DNA of 64,000 nt from Thalassotalea_A litorea (lineage in GTDB: Bacteria; Pseudomonadota; Gammaproteobacteria; Enterobacterales; Alteromonadaceae), in assembly GCF_043642205.1 (NCBI RefSeq), contig NZ_JBHZSG010000001.1, forward strand, positions 62,001 through 126,000, in the 5' to 3' direction. Of this stretch, positions 1-7,942 are shown piece after piece; within the stretch, counting starts at the first letter, position 1, and the number at the start of each line of letters is the position of its first letter. The notes under the pieces are model-generated. The model was not told the DNA's origin and did no database searches. It saw only the letters and a program-made list of their open reading frames with translations. The position numbers and the translations under genes are program-made.

Positions 1-347
1 ATAAAGGCGATGGCTTAATCGGTATTTCGCCAAACTCTTATAACCTGATCACTTATTATGAGAATGACGGATTTAGTATCCGCTTAGCTTATAATTACCG
101 GGACGAATACAAACTCGACGGTGGTGCATCATTCGGTGGTCCAGACCAAAAGAATGTTAAGGCTCGAGGACAGCTTGATTTGTCCGCGTCCTATGAAATC
201 ACTAAGAATTTGAAAGTGGCCTTTAGAGGTTATAACCTAACCGATGAATTACGTTATGAATACGTCGGTGAAGATGCTCGCAATGTAAGTCGTATTAATT
301 ACGATGGTCGTACTTATTCGGCCAATATTAGTTATACGTTCCAATAG
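1..347 (+). CDS. TonB-dependent receptor, C-terminal end (partial)
   Basis: An open frame runs from the window edge (first full codon at position 3) to a TAG stop at 345-347. The 114 visible residues show alternating beta-strand patterning and end in Y-T-F-Q, with the terminal aromatic typical of outer-membrane barrels. The segment with N-L-K-V-A-F-R-G-Y-N-L-T-D-E resembles the penultimate strands of TonB-dependent receptors, where a 'N-L-T-D-E' turn is common. By position it is probably the outer-membrane importer for oligosaccharides of the locus that follows. The plug domain and TonB box lie outside the window, so the substrate cannot be read here. A strong terminator follows the stop. Family confident, substrate inferred. 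Confidence 0.82.
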   Translation, partial: KGDGLIGISPNSYNLITYYENDGFSIRLAYNYRDEYKLDGGASFGGPDQKNVKARGQLDLSASYEITKNLKVAFRGYNLTDELRYEYVGEDARNVSRINYDGRTYSANISYTFQ

Positions 348-415
348 AGAGTAATTATTAAGATTGCTCGATAAATTGGTATTTATTCAGTCAATGGGTA
401 AATAGAACAAGTCTA

Positions 416-449
416 AATGCGGCCAGTACTTACTGGTCGCATTTTTTTT
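416..449 (+). terminator. Rho-independent terminator after the TonB receptor
   Basis: A 13-bp arm at 416-428 pairs with 431-443 (one G-T pair), followed by a run of eight T. It closes the receptor transcript. Confidence 0.85.
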
Positions 450-477
450 GGAAAAATTAATCAATAAGTACATATTC

Positions 478-1929
478 ATGACAAAAATCACCTTCCATAT
501 AACCGCCTCAAACCAATGTGTTTTGGCATTTTTCTTGTTGTTGTCGCTTGGTAACCTGGCGGGTTGTACAGCGAACACCGATGCAACGGTTACCACTAAC
601 GCTGCCAGCGACAGTCAATCACAATTATCATCACTAGCTATCGACAATGTTTGGTCCGGACACCGAATCAAACCTTATTTACTGACGCGCGGTAAAAATC
701 AGTTTGTCGCTTATTTCGACAGCAATCGGCAAATGACCGTTGCTCACCGTCTGCTTGGAAAACCTTGGCGGTACTACAAGGTTGATAGTTGGTTAGGCTG
801 GGATAGTCACAACTATGTGACGATGGAACTTGATTCTGCCGGGCACCTGCATGTTATGGGAAATATGCATGGCGATGCGATTGAATATTTTCGTACCACG
901 GTGCCAATGCAGGTCAGAAGCCTTAAACGGGTTGCCTCCATGGTTAATTTATCTCAGGAACAACGGATGACTTATCCGGTATTTCTATTGAATAAAGACA
1001 ATCAGCTGATTTTAAAATATCGCGATGGCGGTAGTGGCAACGGTAACGAAATCTATAATATTTATGATTCCCAAGCGCAAAAATGGTCGCGCCTTCATGG
1101 CAATACATTTCTTGATGGTGAAGGCAAGATGAGTGGTTACTTTGAGGGCCCGATTAAAGGCCCAGATGGTCATTTTCATTTGATCTGGGTATGGCGGAAT
1201 ACACCAAATGCCGCAACCAATCACAGCCTTTCTTATGCTAAAAGCCCCGATTTAATCCACTGGAGTGACTCACAAGGCAAGCCATTAGCGCTACCCATTA
1301 CTTTAAAAGCGACTGAAGTTGTTGATCCGGTTCCGCCTTTTGCTGGAATGATAAATGGCAATGTCAAACTCGGCTTTGACCGCGATCGCCGACCAATTAT
1401 TAGCTATCACAAATACGATGCGTCAGGCAATACTCAGATGTATGTTGCCCGTCAGGAAGGGAAACACTGGAAGTCAGTGCAAATCAGTGATTGGCAGGAT
1501 TTTCGCTGGGATTTTAGTGGCCCTGGATCGCTAGGCAAATTTCCAATCAAACCCCAGTCACCGACGCTGCGTAACGACGGTAATATAGGGGTGATCGTCA
1601 GAAAACATGAGCAGGTTATGCAGTTCGTGTTAGACCCTGATACATTAGCGCCGATTCGGGTCGAAGACGTTAATATCTACCCTCCAGAAATAGAATCGCT
1701 TACCGAAAAGGCGAATGCCTTATTAATTGATAAAGCCTTAAAACCGTTAGAGCACAATGTTTTTATTGGCGCTGGCGACACGTCATCTACGGACAGTAAG
1801 TTTTACTTATCTTGGCATAGTCAATCCGGCAATCGCGACCGAGCCCATGATTCTATTTCTCTGCCAAGCGTTTTACTCTTGCACGAGGTGAGTTATGAGC
1901 GTCGAGTAAGGATATCATCCGGCAGATAG
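478..1929 (+). CDS. BNR_4 beta-propeller lipoprotein, putative ulvan lyase or oligosaccharide dehydratase
   Basis: Predicted 483-residue exported lipoprotein with a hydrophobic segment ending in L-A-G-C (Cys30). The ATG at 478 is preferred because an in-frame TTG at 448 lies inside the upstream terminator T-run. The body has BNR_4/seven-bladed propeller repeats. It keeps the residue spacing of the PL24/PL25 ulvan lyase active sites: two histidines 20 residues apart (H111 in D-S-H-N, H131 in N-M-H-G) and a Tyr-Arg pair 16 apart (Y166 in T-Y-P, R182 in K-Y-R-D). It is not close to the PL24 or PL25 proteins further on, so it is probably a third group of this fold. Either a polysaccharide lyase or a dehydratase acting on saturated oligosaccharide ends would fit. 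Fold and export confident, exact reaction not. Confidence 0.72.
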   Translation: MTKITFHITASNQCVLAFFLLLSLGNLAGCTANTDATVTTNAASDSQSQLSSLAIDNVWSGHRIKPYLLTRGKNQFVAYFDSNRQMTVAHRLLGKPWRYYKVDSWLGWDSHNYVTMELDSAGHLHVMGNMHGDAIEYFRTTVPMQVRSLKRVASMVNLSQEQRMTYPVFLLNKDNQLILKYRDGGSGNGNEIYNIYDSQAQKWSRLHGNTFLDGEGKMSGYFEGPIKGPDGHFHLIWVWRNTPNAATNHSLSYAKSPDLIHWSDSQGKPLALPITLKATEVVDPVPPFAGMINGNVKLGFDRDRRPIISYHKYDASGNTQMYVARQEGKHWKSVQISDWQDFRWDFSGPGSLGKFPIKPQSPTLRNDGNIGVIVRKHEQVMQFVLDPDTLAPIRVEDVNIYPPEIESLTEKANALLIDKALKPLEHNVFIGAGDTSSTDSKFYLSWHSQSGNRDRAHDSISLPSVLLLHEVSYERRVRISSGR

Positions 1930-2077
1930 CTCAGATAACAGATTCACTTGCTGTCGCGCCGGAGTGAAATATTGTGACGTTACATTAATGCCGCCAAATA
2001 AGGCTCTAAATAAGCTGCCAACGGATAAGGTGACACACCACGAACAGGCGACGTCAGCGACATCCCTGTTATCTCGT

Positions 2078-2128
2078 GATTGAATTTGACCAAAAATGCT
2101 TGACTGTGTTTATTTGTGGGGTGATACT
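2078..2128 (+). promoter_or_regulatory. Copy of the rhaD promoter upstream of the first rhaI
   Basis: Positions 2078-2110 match 20069-20101, upstream of rhaD, at 29 of 33 bases, including TTGAATTTGA and ATGCTTGACTGTGTT. A possible -35 TTGACT (2100-2105) is followed 17 bases later by GATACT (2123-2128). It would start a transcript about 320 bases before rhaI. The similarity is seen directly; promoter activity is inferred. Confidence 0.55.
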
Positions 2129-2278
2129 TCGTCATGTTTTGTTCCGAGAGTGTCGTTACATAGCCTCCGGAGGACATTGATAACGGTCTGATTAATAACG
2201 CAAAGGCTGTTTTGACAAGGTGTCAGGGACGAGCAGAGAGCGAAATCTGATTGCTAATACCTAGATGCGTATCGCTTG

Positions 2279-2427
2279 GATAAACTCAAGTGAATGACCC
2301 AAAGTCTTTAATACCATGGGTTACAGTGCAGCGGCACACTTGTTAATTGCTAAAAAATTAAGTAAAACGACCAGATAAGTTATCCGTGTAAACCTAGCTT
2401 ACACGAAGCGTTGTAACGCTAAATTGC
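2279..2427 (+). pseudogene. Decayed 3' end of rhaD (aldolase/dehydrogenase fusion)
   Basis: From 2325 to 2427 the sequence aligns with the last roughly 103 bases of the intact rhaD plus its short spacer (22267-22370). By eye about 74 of 103 bases match with one single-base gap. The best part covers A-G-T-A-A-A-A-C-G-A-C-C and the final T-T-A-C-A-C-G-A-A-G-C-G. The reading frame now contains in-frame stops and the gap shifts it, so no protein is made. Weaker similarity (GATAAACT at 2279 against 22201) suggests the relic extends further left with a deletion. It sits directly before the first rhaI, exactly as intact rhaD sits before the second. Confidence 0.75.
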
Positions 2428-3737
2428 AGAATAAGAGTAGGAAAGAGCATGACTCAACGTATCGATAAAGCATTTATTGCAGAAGAAAATGCAAAATTAG
2501 CAGGCTTTTTAAAAGAAGATTATGAGGCACTGGGCAATCAATTAGCCCGTGACGATATCAATATTGAAGATATCACCGCTAAAGCCGAGCAATTTCAAAT
2601 TGCGGTGCCTTCCTGGGGGACTGGTACCGGTGGTACCCGTTTTGCACGCTTTCCTGGCGAAGGTGAGCCTCGCAATATCTGGGAAAAGCTGGAAGATAGC
2701 GCGGTTATCAATGACTTATCACAGTGTACCGAGCGAGTATCGCCACATTTTCCCTGGGATAAAGTGGATGACTTTACGGAATTAAAGCAAACCTCGGACA
2801 GCTTAAACCTGAAATGGGATTCGATTAACTCCAACACGTTTCAGGATCAATCGGGCCAAGCGCATAGTTTTAAATACGGCAGTTTAAGCAACACCCGCGC
2901 GGAATCACGGGATTTGGCGATTCAACACAACTTAGATTGTATTGAATGGGGTAAAGCCTTGGGTTCCAAAACGTTAACGGTTTGGGTTGGTGATGGTTCT
3001 AACCATCCGGGTCAACAACATTTTCAAAGTGCGTTTGAGCGTTATCTTGACAGCATGAAGCAGATTTATGCAGGTCTGCCGAGTGATTGGGAATTGCACA
3101 TTGAACACAAGATGTTTGAACCTGCGTTTTACTCAACCATTATTCAGGATTGGGGCAGTAACATTCTTGCGGCGATGGAGTTAGGACCACAGGCCAAATC
3201 TCTGGTGGATTTAGGGCACCATGCGCCGAACGTTAATATTGAAATGATCGTATCTCGTTTGATCCAGTTTAAAAAGTTGGGTGGTTTCCACTTTAATGAT
3301 TCGAAATATGGTGATGATGATTTAGATAGCGGCAGTTTACATCCGTATCAACAGTTTCTTATTTTCAATGAGCTTGTCGATGCACAATACCGTAACCAGG
3401 AAGGTTTCGGACCGAACTATATGTTAGATCAATCGCACAACGTAACCGACCCAATCGAAAGTCTGATGAATTCAGCGGCGAGTGTTCAGCGCTCTTACGT
3501 TGCGGCATTGATTGTAGATCGTAAGAAGCTTAGCGGCTATCAACAGGACAATGATGCGTTGATGGCGAGTAACACGTTAAAGAAAGCCTTTACGACGGAT
3601 GTGTCACCAATTCTTGAGATGGCACGTTTTAACCGAGGTGGGGCGATTGATCCCATCGCTGTGTATCGAGCATCGGGCTACCGGGCTCAGGCTGGCCGTG
3701 AACGTCCTAATAGTGGCGGTAACGGTTCAGGCATCGT
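2428..3737 (+). repeat. Copy 1 of a 1310-bp identical repeat containing rhaI
   Basis: This block reads as identical to 22371-23680, including 21 bases of 5' leader and ribosome-binding site. It ends one base before the stop codon, where GTT here corresponds to GTG in copy 2. Sequence to the right is unrelated. Sequence to the left is only about 70% similar. Confidence 0.9.
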
Positions 3738-3741
3738 TTAA
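2449..3741 (+). CDS. rhaI: L-rhamnose isomerase, copy 1
   Basis: Cytoplasmic aldose-ketose isomerase converting L-rhamnose to L-rhamnulose, the first intracellular step of rhamnose use. The 430-residue length matches the Pseudomonas stutzeri type. The TIM-barrel metal-site motifs are visible: E-H-K-M-F-E-P, D-L-G-H-H-A-P-N and G-F-H-F-N-D-S-K-Y-G-D-D-D. The start has a good GGAAAG site seven bases upstream. The protein is identical to that at 22392-23684. Here the gene follows a decayed rhaD relic and precedes a permease, so it may be transcribed with transport and lactate genes. Having two perfect copies could raise dosage or allow separate control. Function is strongly supported by family and by the kinase and aldolase in the locus. 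Confidence 0.95.
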   Translation: MTQRIDKAFIAEENAKLAGFLKEDYEALGNQLARDDINIEDITAKAEQFQIAVPSWGTGTGGTRFARFPGEGEPRNIWEKLEDSAVINDLSQCTERVSPHFPWDKVDDFTELKQTSDSLNLKWDSINSNTFQDQSGQAHSFKYGSLSNTRAESRDLAIQHNLDCIEWGKALGSKTLTVWVGDGSNHPGQQHFQSAFERYLDSMKQIYAGLPSDWELHIEHKMFEPAFYSTIIQDWGSNILAAMELGPQAKSLVDLGHHAPNVNIEMIVSRLIQFKKLGGFHFNDSKYGDDDLDSGSLHPYQQFLIFNELVDAQYRNQEGFGPNYMLDQSHNVTDPIESLMNSAASVQRSYVAALIVDRKKLSGYQQDNDALMASNTLKKAFTTDVSPILEMARFNRGGAIDPIAVYRASGYRAQAGRERPNSGGNGSGIV

Positions 3742-3768
3742 GGTACGCGTTAAGTCATAAACTCACAT

Positions 3769-3812
3769 CATAAAGGTGCTTCGGCATCTTTATGTGTATC
3801 TAGTGATACACA
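3769..3812 (+). promoter_or_regulatory. UUCG-loop hairpin and adjacent palindrome in the permease leader
   Basis: Positions 3772-3779 pair with 3784-3791 around a TTCG tetraloop, extendable to 3769-3794. Immediately after, TGTGTATC (3793-3800) pairs with GATACACA (3805-3812) over a TAGT loop. Neither has a T-run, so these are not classical terminators. They could be an mRNA processing or stability element, or a protein-binding palindrome. Confidence 0.5.
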
Positions 3813-3873
3813 CCAGAAAAATAATTATAAAAATACGACAGACAATAAAACTGTCGAACATTGAGGAAGTTAA

Positions 3874-5586
3874 ATGTCAACAGCAGAAGAATTCGAAACT
3901 CAGCCAATTACACCAGACAAGTTACAGGGTGGGAAAACATTCGCGGCAAGTTATGCAGGGGAGCATGTTGCCGGTACTGAATTTGTTATTGGTGCTTTGT
4001 TTGTATCTTGGGGCGTCGGCGCAATAGATGTCTTATTGGGTTTGTTATTAGGAAACTTATTGGCGGTACTCACATGGGGATTAGTGACGGCACCTATTGC
4101 TACGGATACCCGACTCACTTTATACGCTTACCTTGAAAAAATCGCCGGTCCAGGCACGATAAAATTGTATAGTGTAGTCAACGGGATTTTATTTTGTGTG
4201 CTCGCAGGGGCAATGATTACGGTATCGGCTTCGGCGGTACGAATACTCTTTGGCATACCGGATCAGGTAGGCTACTTTCCAACAGACTTACGTTTCGTCC
4301 TGGTCGTACTCGGCGTTGGCGCCGTTGTCGTTTATATGGCAGTAAAAGGCTTTGAAAAACTCGCGGCTTTTGCCGAAGTGTGTGCGCCTTGGATGATATT
4401 AATGTTTTTGGTGGGGGCTTTTGTAATGTTGCCCACTACGGTTGCTGCTACAGCGAGTGTTGACAGCATTAATAGTTTTTCTGATTTTCTTACCGTTGCC
4501 AGTGAATCTATCTGGAAAGATACTGACGGCGACATTGGCATCTGGCATGTCGTCGCTTTTGCCTGGGTCGCGAATTTAGCGATGCATGGTAGTTTAGGTG
4601 ACATGACCTTATTACGCTTTGCCAAGAAAGCGAAATATGGTTACTTCTCGGCTCTGGGGATGTTTATTGGTCATTACATGGCATGGATTTGTGCCGGTAT
4701 CATGGGGGCCGGTGCTGCAATTTTATTGAAAACCAGCATTACCGCGATAGACCCGGGTTCAGTCGCATATCAAGCCTTGGGTGCAACCGGTATTTTAGCG
4801 GTGATTATCGCAGGATGGACAACCTCTAACCCGACGATTTATCGTGCCGGATTAGCCTTTAGCTCACTAAATCATGCGTGGGGCCGGACGCGAGTAACAA
4901 TTGTCGTTGGTATTATAACCACCATTATCGCCTGTTCACCGTTTGTCTTTTCTGGCTTGTTAGGCTTTGTCGGGTATATGGGGCTTCTATTGGCACCTGT
5001 TGGCGCAATTATTGTCGCCGAGCATTGGCTCTTCCCCAAAATGGGTTTAACCCGTTATTGGTCATCCTATAAGGGCAATACAACCAATCTCGCGGCTGTC
5101 ATCACCTGGGTTGTATCAATGGTTGCGGGTATCGCTGTCGAACAGACAGGGTTATTACACTTGTTTTTCATTTTGATCCCATTATGGATTTTTTCAACGG
5201 TGCTTTACGTTGGGTTAGCATCAGCAATGGGGGCGAAAGAGACGTACCCTGAAGCCAGGGTTGCCGAACAAGCAGAATTAGAGCGAAAAGAAAAAGAAGC
5301 CGCATATTTAAGCTCGCCGTTTTCTGCTCAAAACGTCGCTAAAAATAAGCAATCTTCGTTAGTTCAGTTTGCAAAATACCTTGCCTGGGCGGCGCTGGCG
5401 AGTTGTGTATATCTGGGTGTAATGTCTTATGTAAATCAAGATATTGAAACAATTCGGACTTGGTTAATCGCGCCAACACTGATCTATTTTATTACGGCTA
5501 CTTATGCGTATCTGGCACAATCAAAGCAGCAACAGGAAACTGTTCACTCCGACTGTGAAGCTACGATAAAGCCAGCTTTAAAATAA
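3874..5586 (+). CDS. NCS1-like (cytosine/purine permease type) transporter, putative rhamnose permease
   Basis: A 570-residue inner-membrane protein with about 12 hydrophobic segments. The conserved N-terminal part (A-G-E-H-V-A-G-T-E-F-V-I-G-A-L-F-V-S-W-G) is typical of the nucleobase-cation-symport-1 family. A charged segment around residues 455-490 separates the last helices. The start is supported by GAGGAAG ten bases upstream. Known NCS1 members move nucleobases, hydantoins or vitamins, but here the gene lies between rhamnose isomerase and lactate-utilisation genes. L-rhamnose or a product of its breakdown is therefore the likely cargo; that assignment is inference from context only. No hydrolase for nucleobases is nearby. 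Confidence 0.75.
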   Translation: MSTAEEFETQPITPDKLQGGKTFAASYAGEHVAGTEFVIGALFVSWGVGAIDVLLGLLLGNLLAVLTWGLVTAPIATDTRLTLYAYLEKIAGPGTIKLYSVVNGILFCVLAGAMITVSASAVRILFGIPDQVGYFPTDLRFVLVVLGVGAVVVYMAVKGFEKLAAFAEVCAPWMILMFLVGAFVMLPTTVAATASVDSINSFSDFLTVASESIWKDTDGDIGIWHVVAFAWVANLAMHGSLGDMTLLRFAKKAKYGYFSALGMFIGHYMAWICAGIMGAGAAILLKTSITAIDPGSVAYQALGATGILAVIIAGWTTSNPTIYRAGLAFSSLNHAWGRTRVTIVVGIITTIIACSPFVFSGLLGFVGYMGLLLAPVGAIIVAEHWLFPKMGLTRYWSSYKGNTTNLAAVITWVVSMVAGIAVEQTGLLHLFFILIPLWIFSTVLYVGLASAMGAKETYPEARVAEQAELERKEKEAAYLSSPFSAQNVAKNKQSSLVQFAKYLAWAALASCVYLGVMSYVNQDIETIRTWLIAPTLIYFITATYAYLAQSKQQQETVHSDCEATIKPALK

Positions 5587-5689
5587 ACGATTCACATTGG
5601 TATTGTGACCCTTTGGGGTACGAGTCAGAGCAGGCATGAATTGATGATTTATGCTTGCTCAATTAATTAACGCCTTGCTTGAGAACATC

Positions 5690-6484
5690 ATGATTGAACT
5701 TAATAGCCAGCATCTTCGACATTATCCTAACAAACCAAAACAAGTATATTTATACGGAACCTGTTTGGCTGACGTCCTCTTTCCAGATTCTGGTATTGAT
5801 GCGATTGAATTTCTTGAGCAGCAAGGTATTGACGTGATCTTTCCACAAGGTCAGACATGTTGTGGGCAACCAGCCTATAACTCAGGCTATCAGCAACAAG
5901 CCAAGTCGGTCGCGTTACAGCAAATCGCGCAATTCCCTTTGGATATTCCCATCGTCATTATTTCAGGTTCCTGCGGTGGCATGATGCGTCATCATTATCC
6001 GGAGCTATTAAAAGGCGAGCCGGACATCGAGGCGTTTTGTGAGCGAATTTTTGAATTTACCGAATTTTTAGTTCATGTACTGAAAATAAAATTGACGGAT
6101 AACGGCGAACCGGAAAAAGTCGCGATGCACACCTCCTGTGCAGCACGCCGCGAAATGGGGGTTCATATCACCGGAGCCAGTCTAATCAACCAACTCGATA
6201 ATGTCGAACTTGTCATCCACAAACAGGAAAAAGAGTGCTGTGGTTTTGGCGGTACCTTCGCTGTGAAGCATGGCGATATTTCCGCGGCGATGGTGGCTGA
6301 TAAGTCTGCCAGCTTAGTGGATGCCGATGTCGTAAGGTTTGTCAGTGCCGACTGGGGCTGTTTAATGAACATCAATGGTGCTCTGGAGTATCAAAAGCAA
6401 CCATTGCGTGGTGAACATATTGCCAGCTATTTATTAGCAAGAACCGCAGGGAAAAAAGCCGGGGAAACGGATAATGACAGTTAA
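5690..6484 (+). CDS. lutA: L-lactate oxidation subunit LutA (Fe-S/CCG domain protein)
   Basis: First subunit of the LutABC iron-sulfur complex that oxidises L-lactate to pyruvate. Two cysteine-rich CCG motifs are visible (T-C-C-G-Q-P-A-Y-N and C-C-G-F-G-G-T-F), as in LutA/LldE. ATG 5690 is preferred over ATG 5651 because it has a weak GAG site and gives a length nearer the family norm; 5651 remains possible. The 3' end overlaps lutB by 11 bp, so translation is probably coupled. In this locus L-lactate would come from the dehydrogenase half of the rhaD fusion, which oxidises L-lactaldehyde. Confidence 0.9.
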   Translation: MIELNSQHLRHYPNKPKQVYLYGTCLADVLFPDSGIDAIEFLEQQGIDVIFPQGQTCCGQPAYNSGYQQQAKSVALQQIAQFPLDIPIVIISGSCGGMMRHHYPELLKGEPDIEAFCERIFEFTEFLVHVLKIKLTDNGEPEKVAMHTSCAARREMGVHITGASLINQLDNVELVIHKQEKECCGFGGTFAVKHGDISAAMVADKSASLVDADVVRFVSADWGCLMNINGALEYQKQPLRGEHIASYLLARTAGKKAGETDNDS

Positions 6485-7940
6485 AATTCAGGAACCTGAG
6501 CAGTCAGAAAGTAAATATGCCGAAACCGCCCGTGCGTTTCGCCAAAATGTAAAAAAAGATTTAGCTAACGCCGAGTTAAGAGAAAATTTTCATGGCGCGA
6601 TGAATTACTTAATGGCAAAACGAGCCGCGTCTTTTCCCAGTGACGACGAACTGGAGACATTGCGTAATCAATGTAAGCTAATCAAACAACGCGCTTTGCT
6701 TAAGTTGCCGTATTTATTGGAAAAGCTTGAAAGTAATTTACAGGCCAATGGTATTCATGTGCATTGGGCGGAAACCATTACTGATGCTAATGAAATTATT
6801 GCGCAAGTCATCACCAGCAAAAACGGTAAACACATTGTTAAAGGCAAGTCGATGGTGTCCGAAGAAACGGCATTAAATGACTACCTACACGCAAGGGATA
6901 TGGAAATTCTGGAGTCGGATATGGGAGAGTATATTGTGCAGTTAGCACATGAGCACCCATCACATATCATCATGCCAGCCATCCACCAGAATAAAAAGCA
7001 AGTAGCAGATCTGTTCGATAAGCATATTGATGGTTTTGATTACACCACAGATGTTGATGCGCTCATTGGTGAAGGTCGTCGTATTCTTCGCGATAAATTC
7101 TGTCATGCAGATGTGGGTATCACTGGTGTGAATTTCGCTGTTGCGGAGACCGGAACCCTGTGTCTGGTTGAAAACGAAGGTAACGGGCAAATGTCCAGTG
7201 CTGTGCCCAATGTGCATATCGCCTTAACCGGCATCGAGAAAGTCGTTGAGTTGTTAGAGGATGTGCCGCCATTACTTAGCTTGCTCACTCGCAGCGCAAC
7301 GGGTCAGGCCATCACCACCTATTTTAATATGATCACCAAACCGCGCCAATCTGATGAAAAGGATGGGCCTGAAGAGGTGCATTTGGTACTTCTTGATAAT
7401 GGCCGCAGTCAAGCATTCGCTGACGAAGAGTTACGTCAAACCCTACAATGTATTCGTTGCGGTGCTTGTATGAATCATTGTCCTGTGTATACCCGAATCG
7501 GCGGGCACGCTTATGGCACGGTTTACCCGGGACCTATAGGAAAAATCATATCGCCACATATGCTTGGTTTAGAAGCGACCAAAGATTTACCTACCGCCTC
7601 TTCACTTTGCGGAGCTTGTGGCGAGGTCTGTCCGGTAAAAATACCTATCCCTAAAATTTTACAGCGACTAAGAACTGAAAGCGTTAAGGTGCATTCCGGC
7701 TCGCCTGATGAGCTTAAAGGTGCCGGTAGCAACCGTAAACCTATGGAAGCAACGATTTGGAAGATCTGGTCTTTTATTCACAAACATCAGGGTATGTATC
7801 GTTTTTCGATGTGGGTTGCGACACGGTTGAGAGGCTTGCTGCCATCTAAGTTAGGTGTTTGGACTCAGGTTCGCAGCGCCCCGCAACTTGCACCCAAAAC
7901 ATTGCACGAACGCATACAAGCGCGACAACCAAGAGGCTAA
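6474..7940 (+). CDS. lutB: L-lactate oxidation iron-sulfur subunit LutB
   Basis: A 488-residue subunit of the LutABC complex. The N-terminal two thirds carry the LUD domain (A-E-T-G-T-L-C-L-V-E-N-E-G-N-G). The C-terminal third has two ferredoxin-like cysteine clusters, C-I-R-C-G-A-C-M-N-H-C-P near residue 325 and C-G-A-C-G-E-V-C-P near residue 380, which should bind 4Fe-4S centres. Its length matches LutB/YkgF proteins. It overlaps lutA by 11 bp and is followed two bases later by lutC, so the three form one operon. It supports growth on the lactate produced from rhamnose. Confidence 0.95.
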   Translation: MTVKIQEPEQSESKYAETARAFRQNVKKDLANAELRENFHGAMNYLMAKRAASFPSDDELETLRNQCKLIKQRALLKLPYLLEKLESNLQANGIHVHWAETITDANEIIAQVITSKNGKHIVKGKSMVSEETALNDYLHARDMEILESDMGEYIVQLAHEHPSHIIMPAIHQNKKQVADLFDKHIDGFDYTTDVDALIGEGRRILRDKFCHADVGITGVNFAVAETGTLCLVENEGNGQMSSAVPNVHIALTGIEKVVELLEDVPPLLSLLTRSATGQAITTYFNMITKPRQSDEKDGPEEVHLVLLDNGRSQAFADEELRQTLQCIRCGACMNHCPVYTRIGGHAYGTVYPGPIGKIISPHMLGLEATKDLPTASSLCGACGEVCPVKIPIPKILQRLRTESVKVHSGSPDELKGAGSNRKPMEATIWKIWSFIHKHQGMYRFSMWVATRLRGLLPSKLGVWTQVRSAPQLAPKTLHERIQARQPRG

Positions 7941-7942
7941 AG

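Larger units (their letters stand above)
1930..2448. other. 519-bp intergenic region holding relics of a second rhaD
   Basis: There is no convincing gene. The part nearest 2078-2128 copies the rhaD promoter and the part from about 2279 to 2427 is a decayed rhaD 3' end (both listed separately). Between them, about 2130-2270, nothing recognisable was seen. A 65-codon minus-strand frame at 1980-2177 has no support. Confidence 0.6.

Noticed and set aside
1980..2177. 65-codon minus-strand frame in the gap before rhaI copy 1
   Set aside because: No ribosome-binding site, no recognisable family, and it runs across the duplicated rhaD promoter.
2428..3737. Composite transposon or IS copy as the cause of the rhaI duplication
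   Set aside because: No transposase, terminal inverted repeats or target-site duplication at the edges, and the left flank shows operon-level homology instead.
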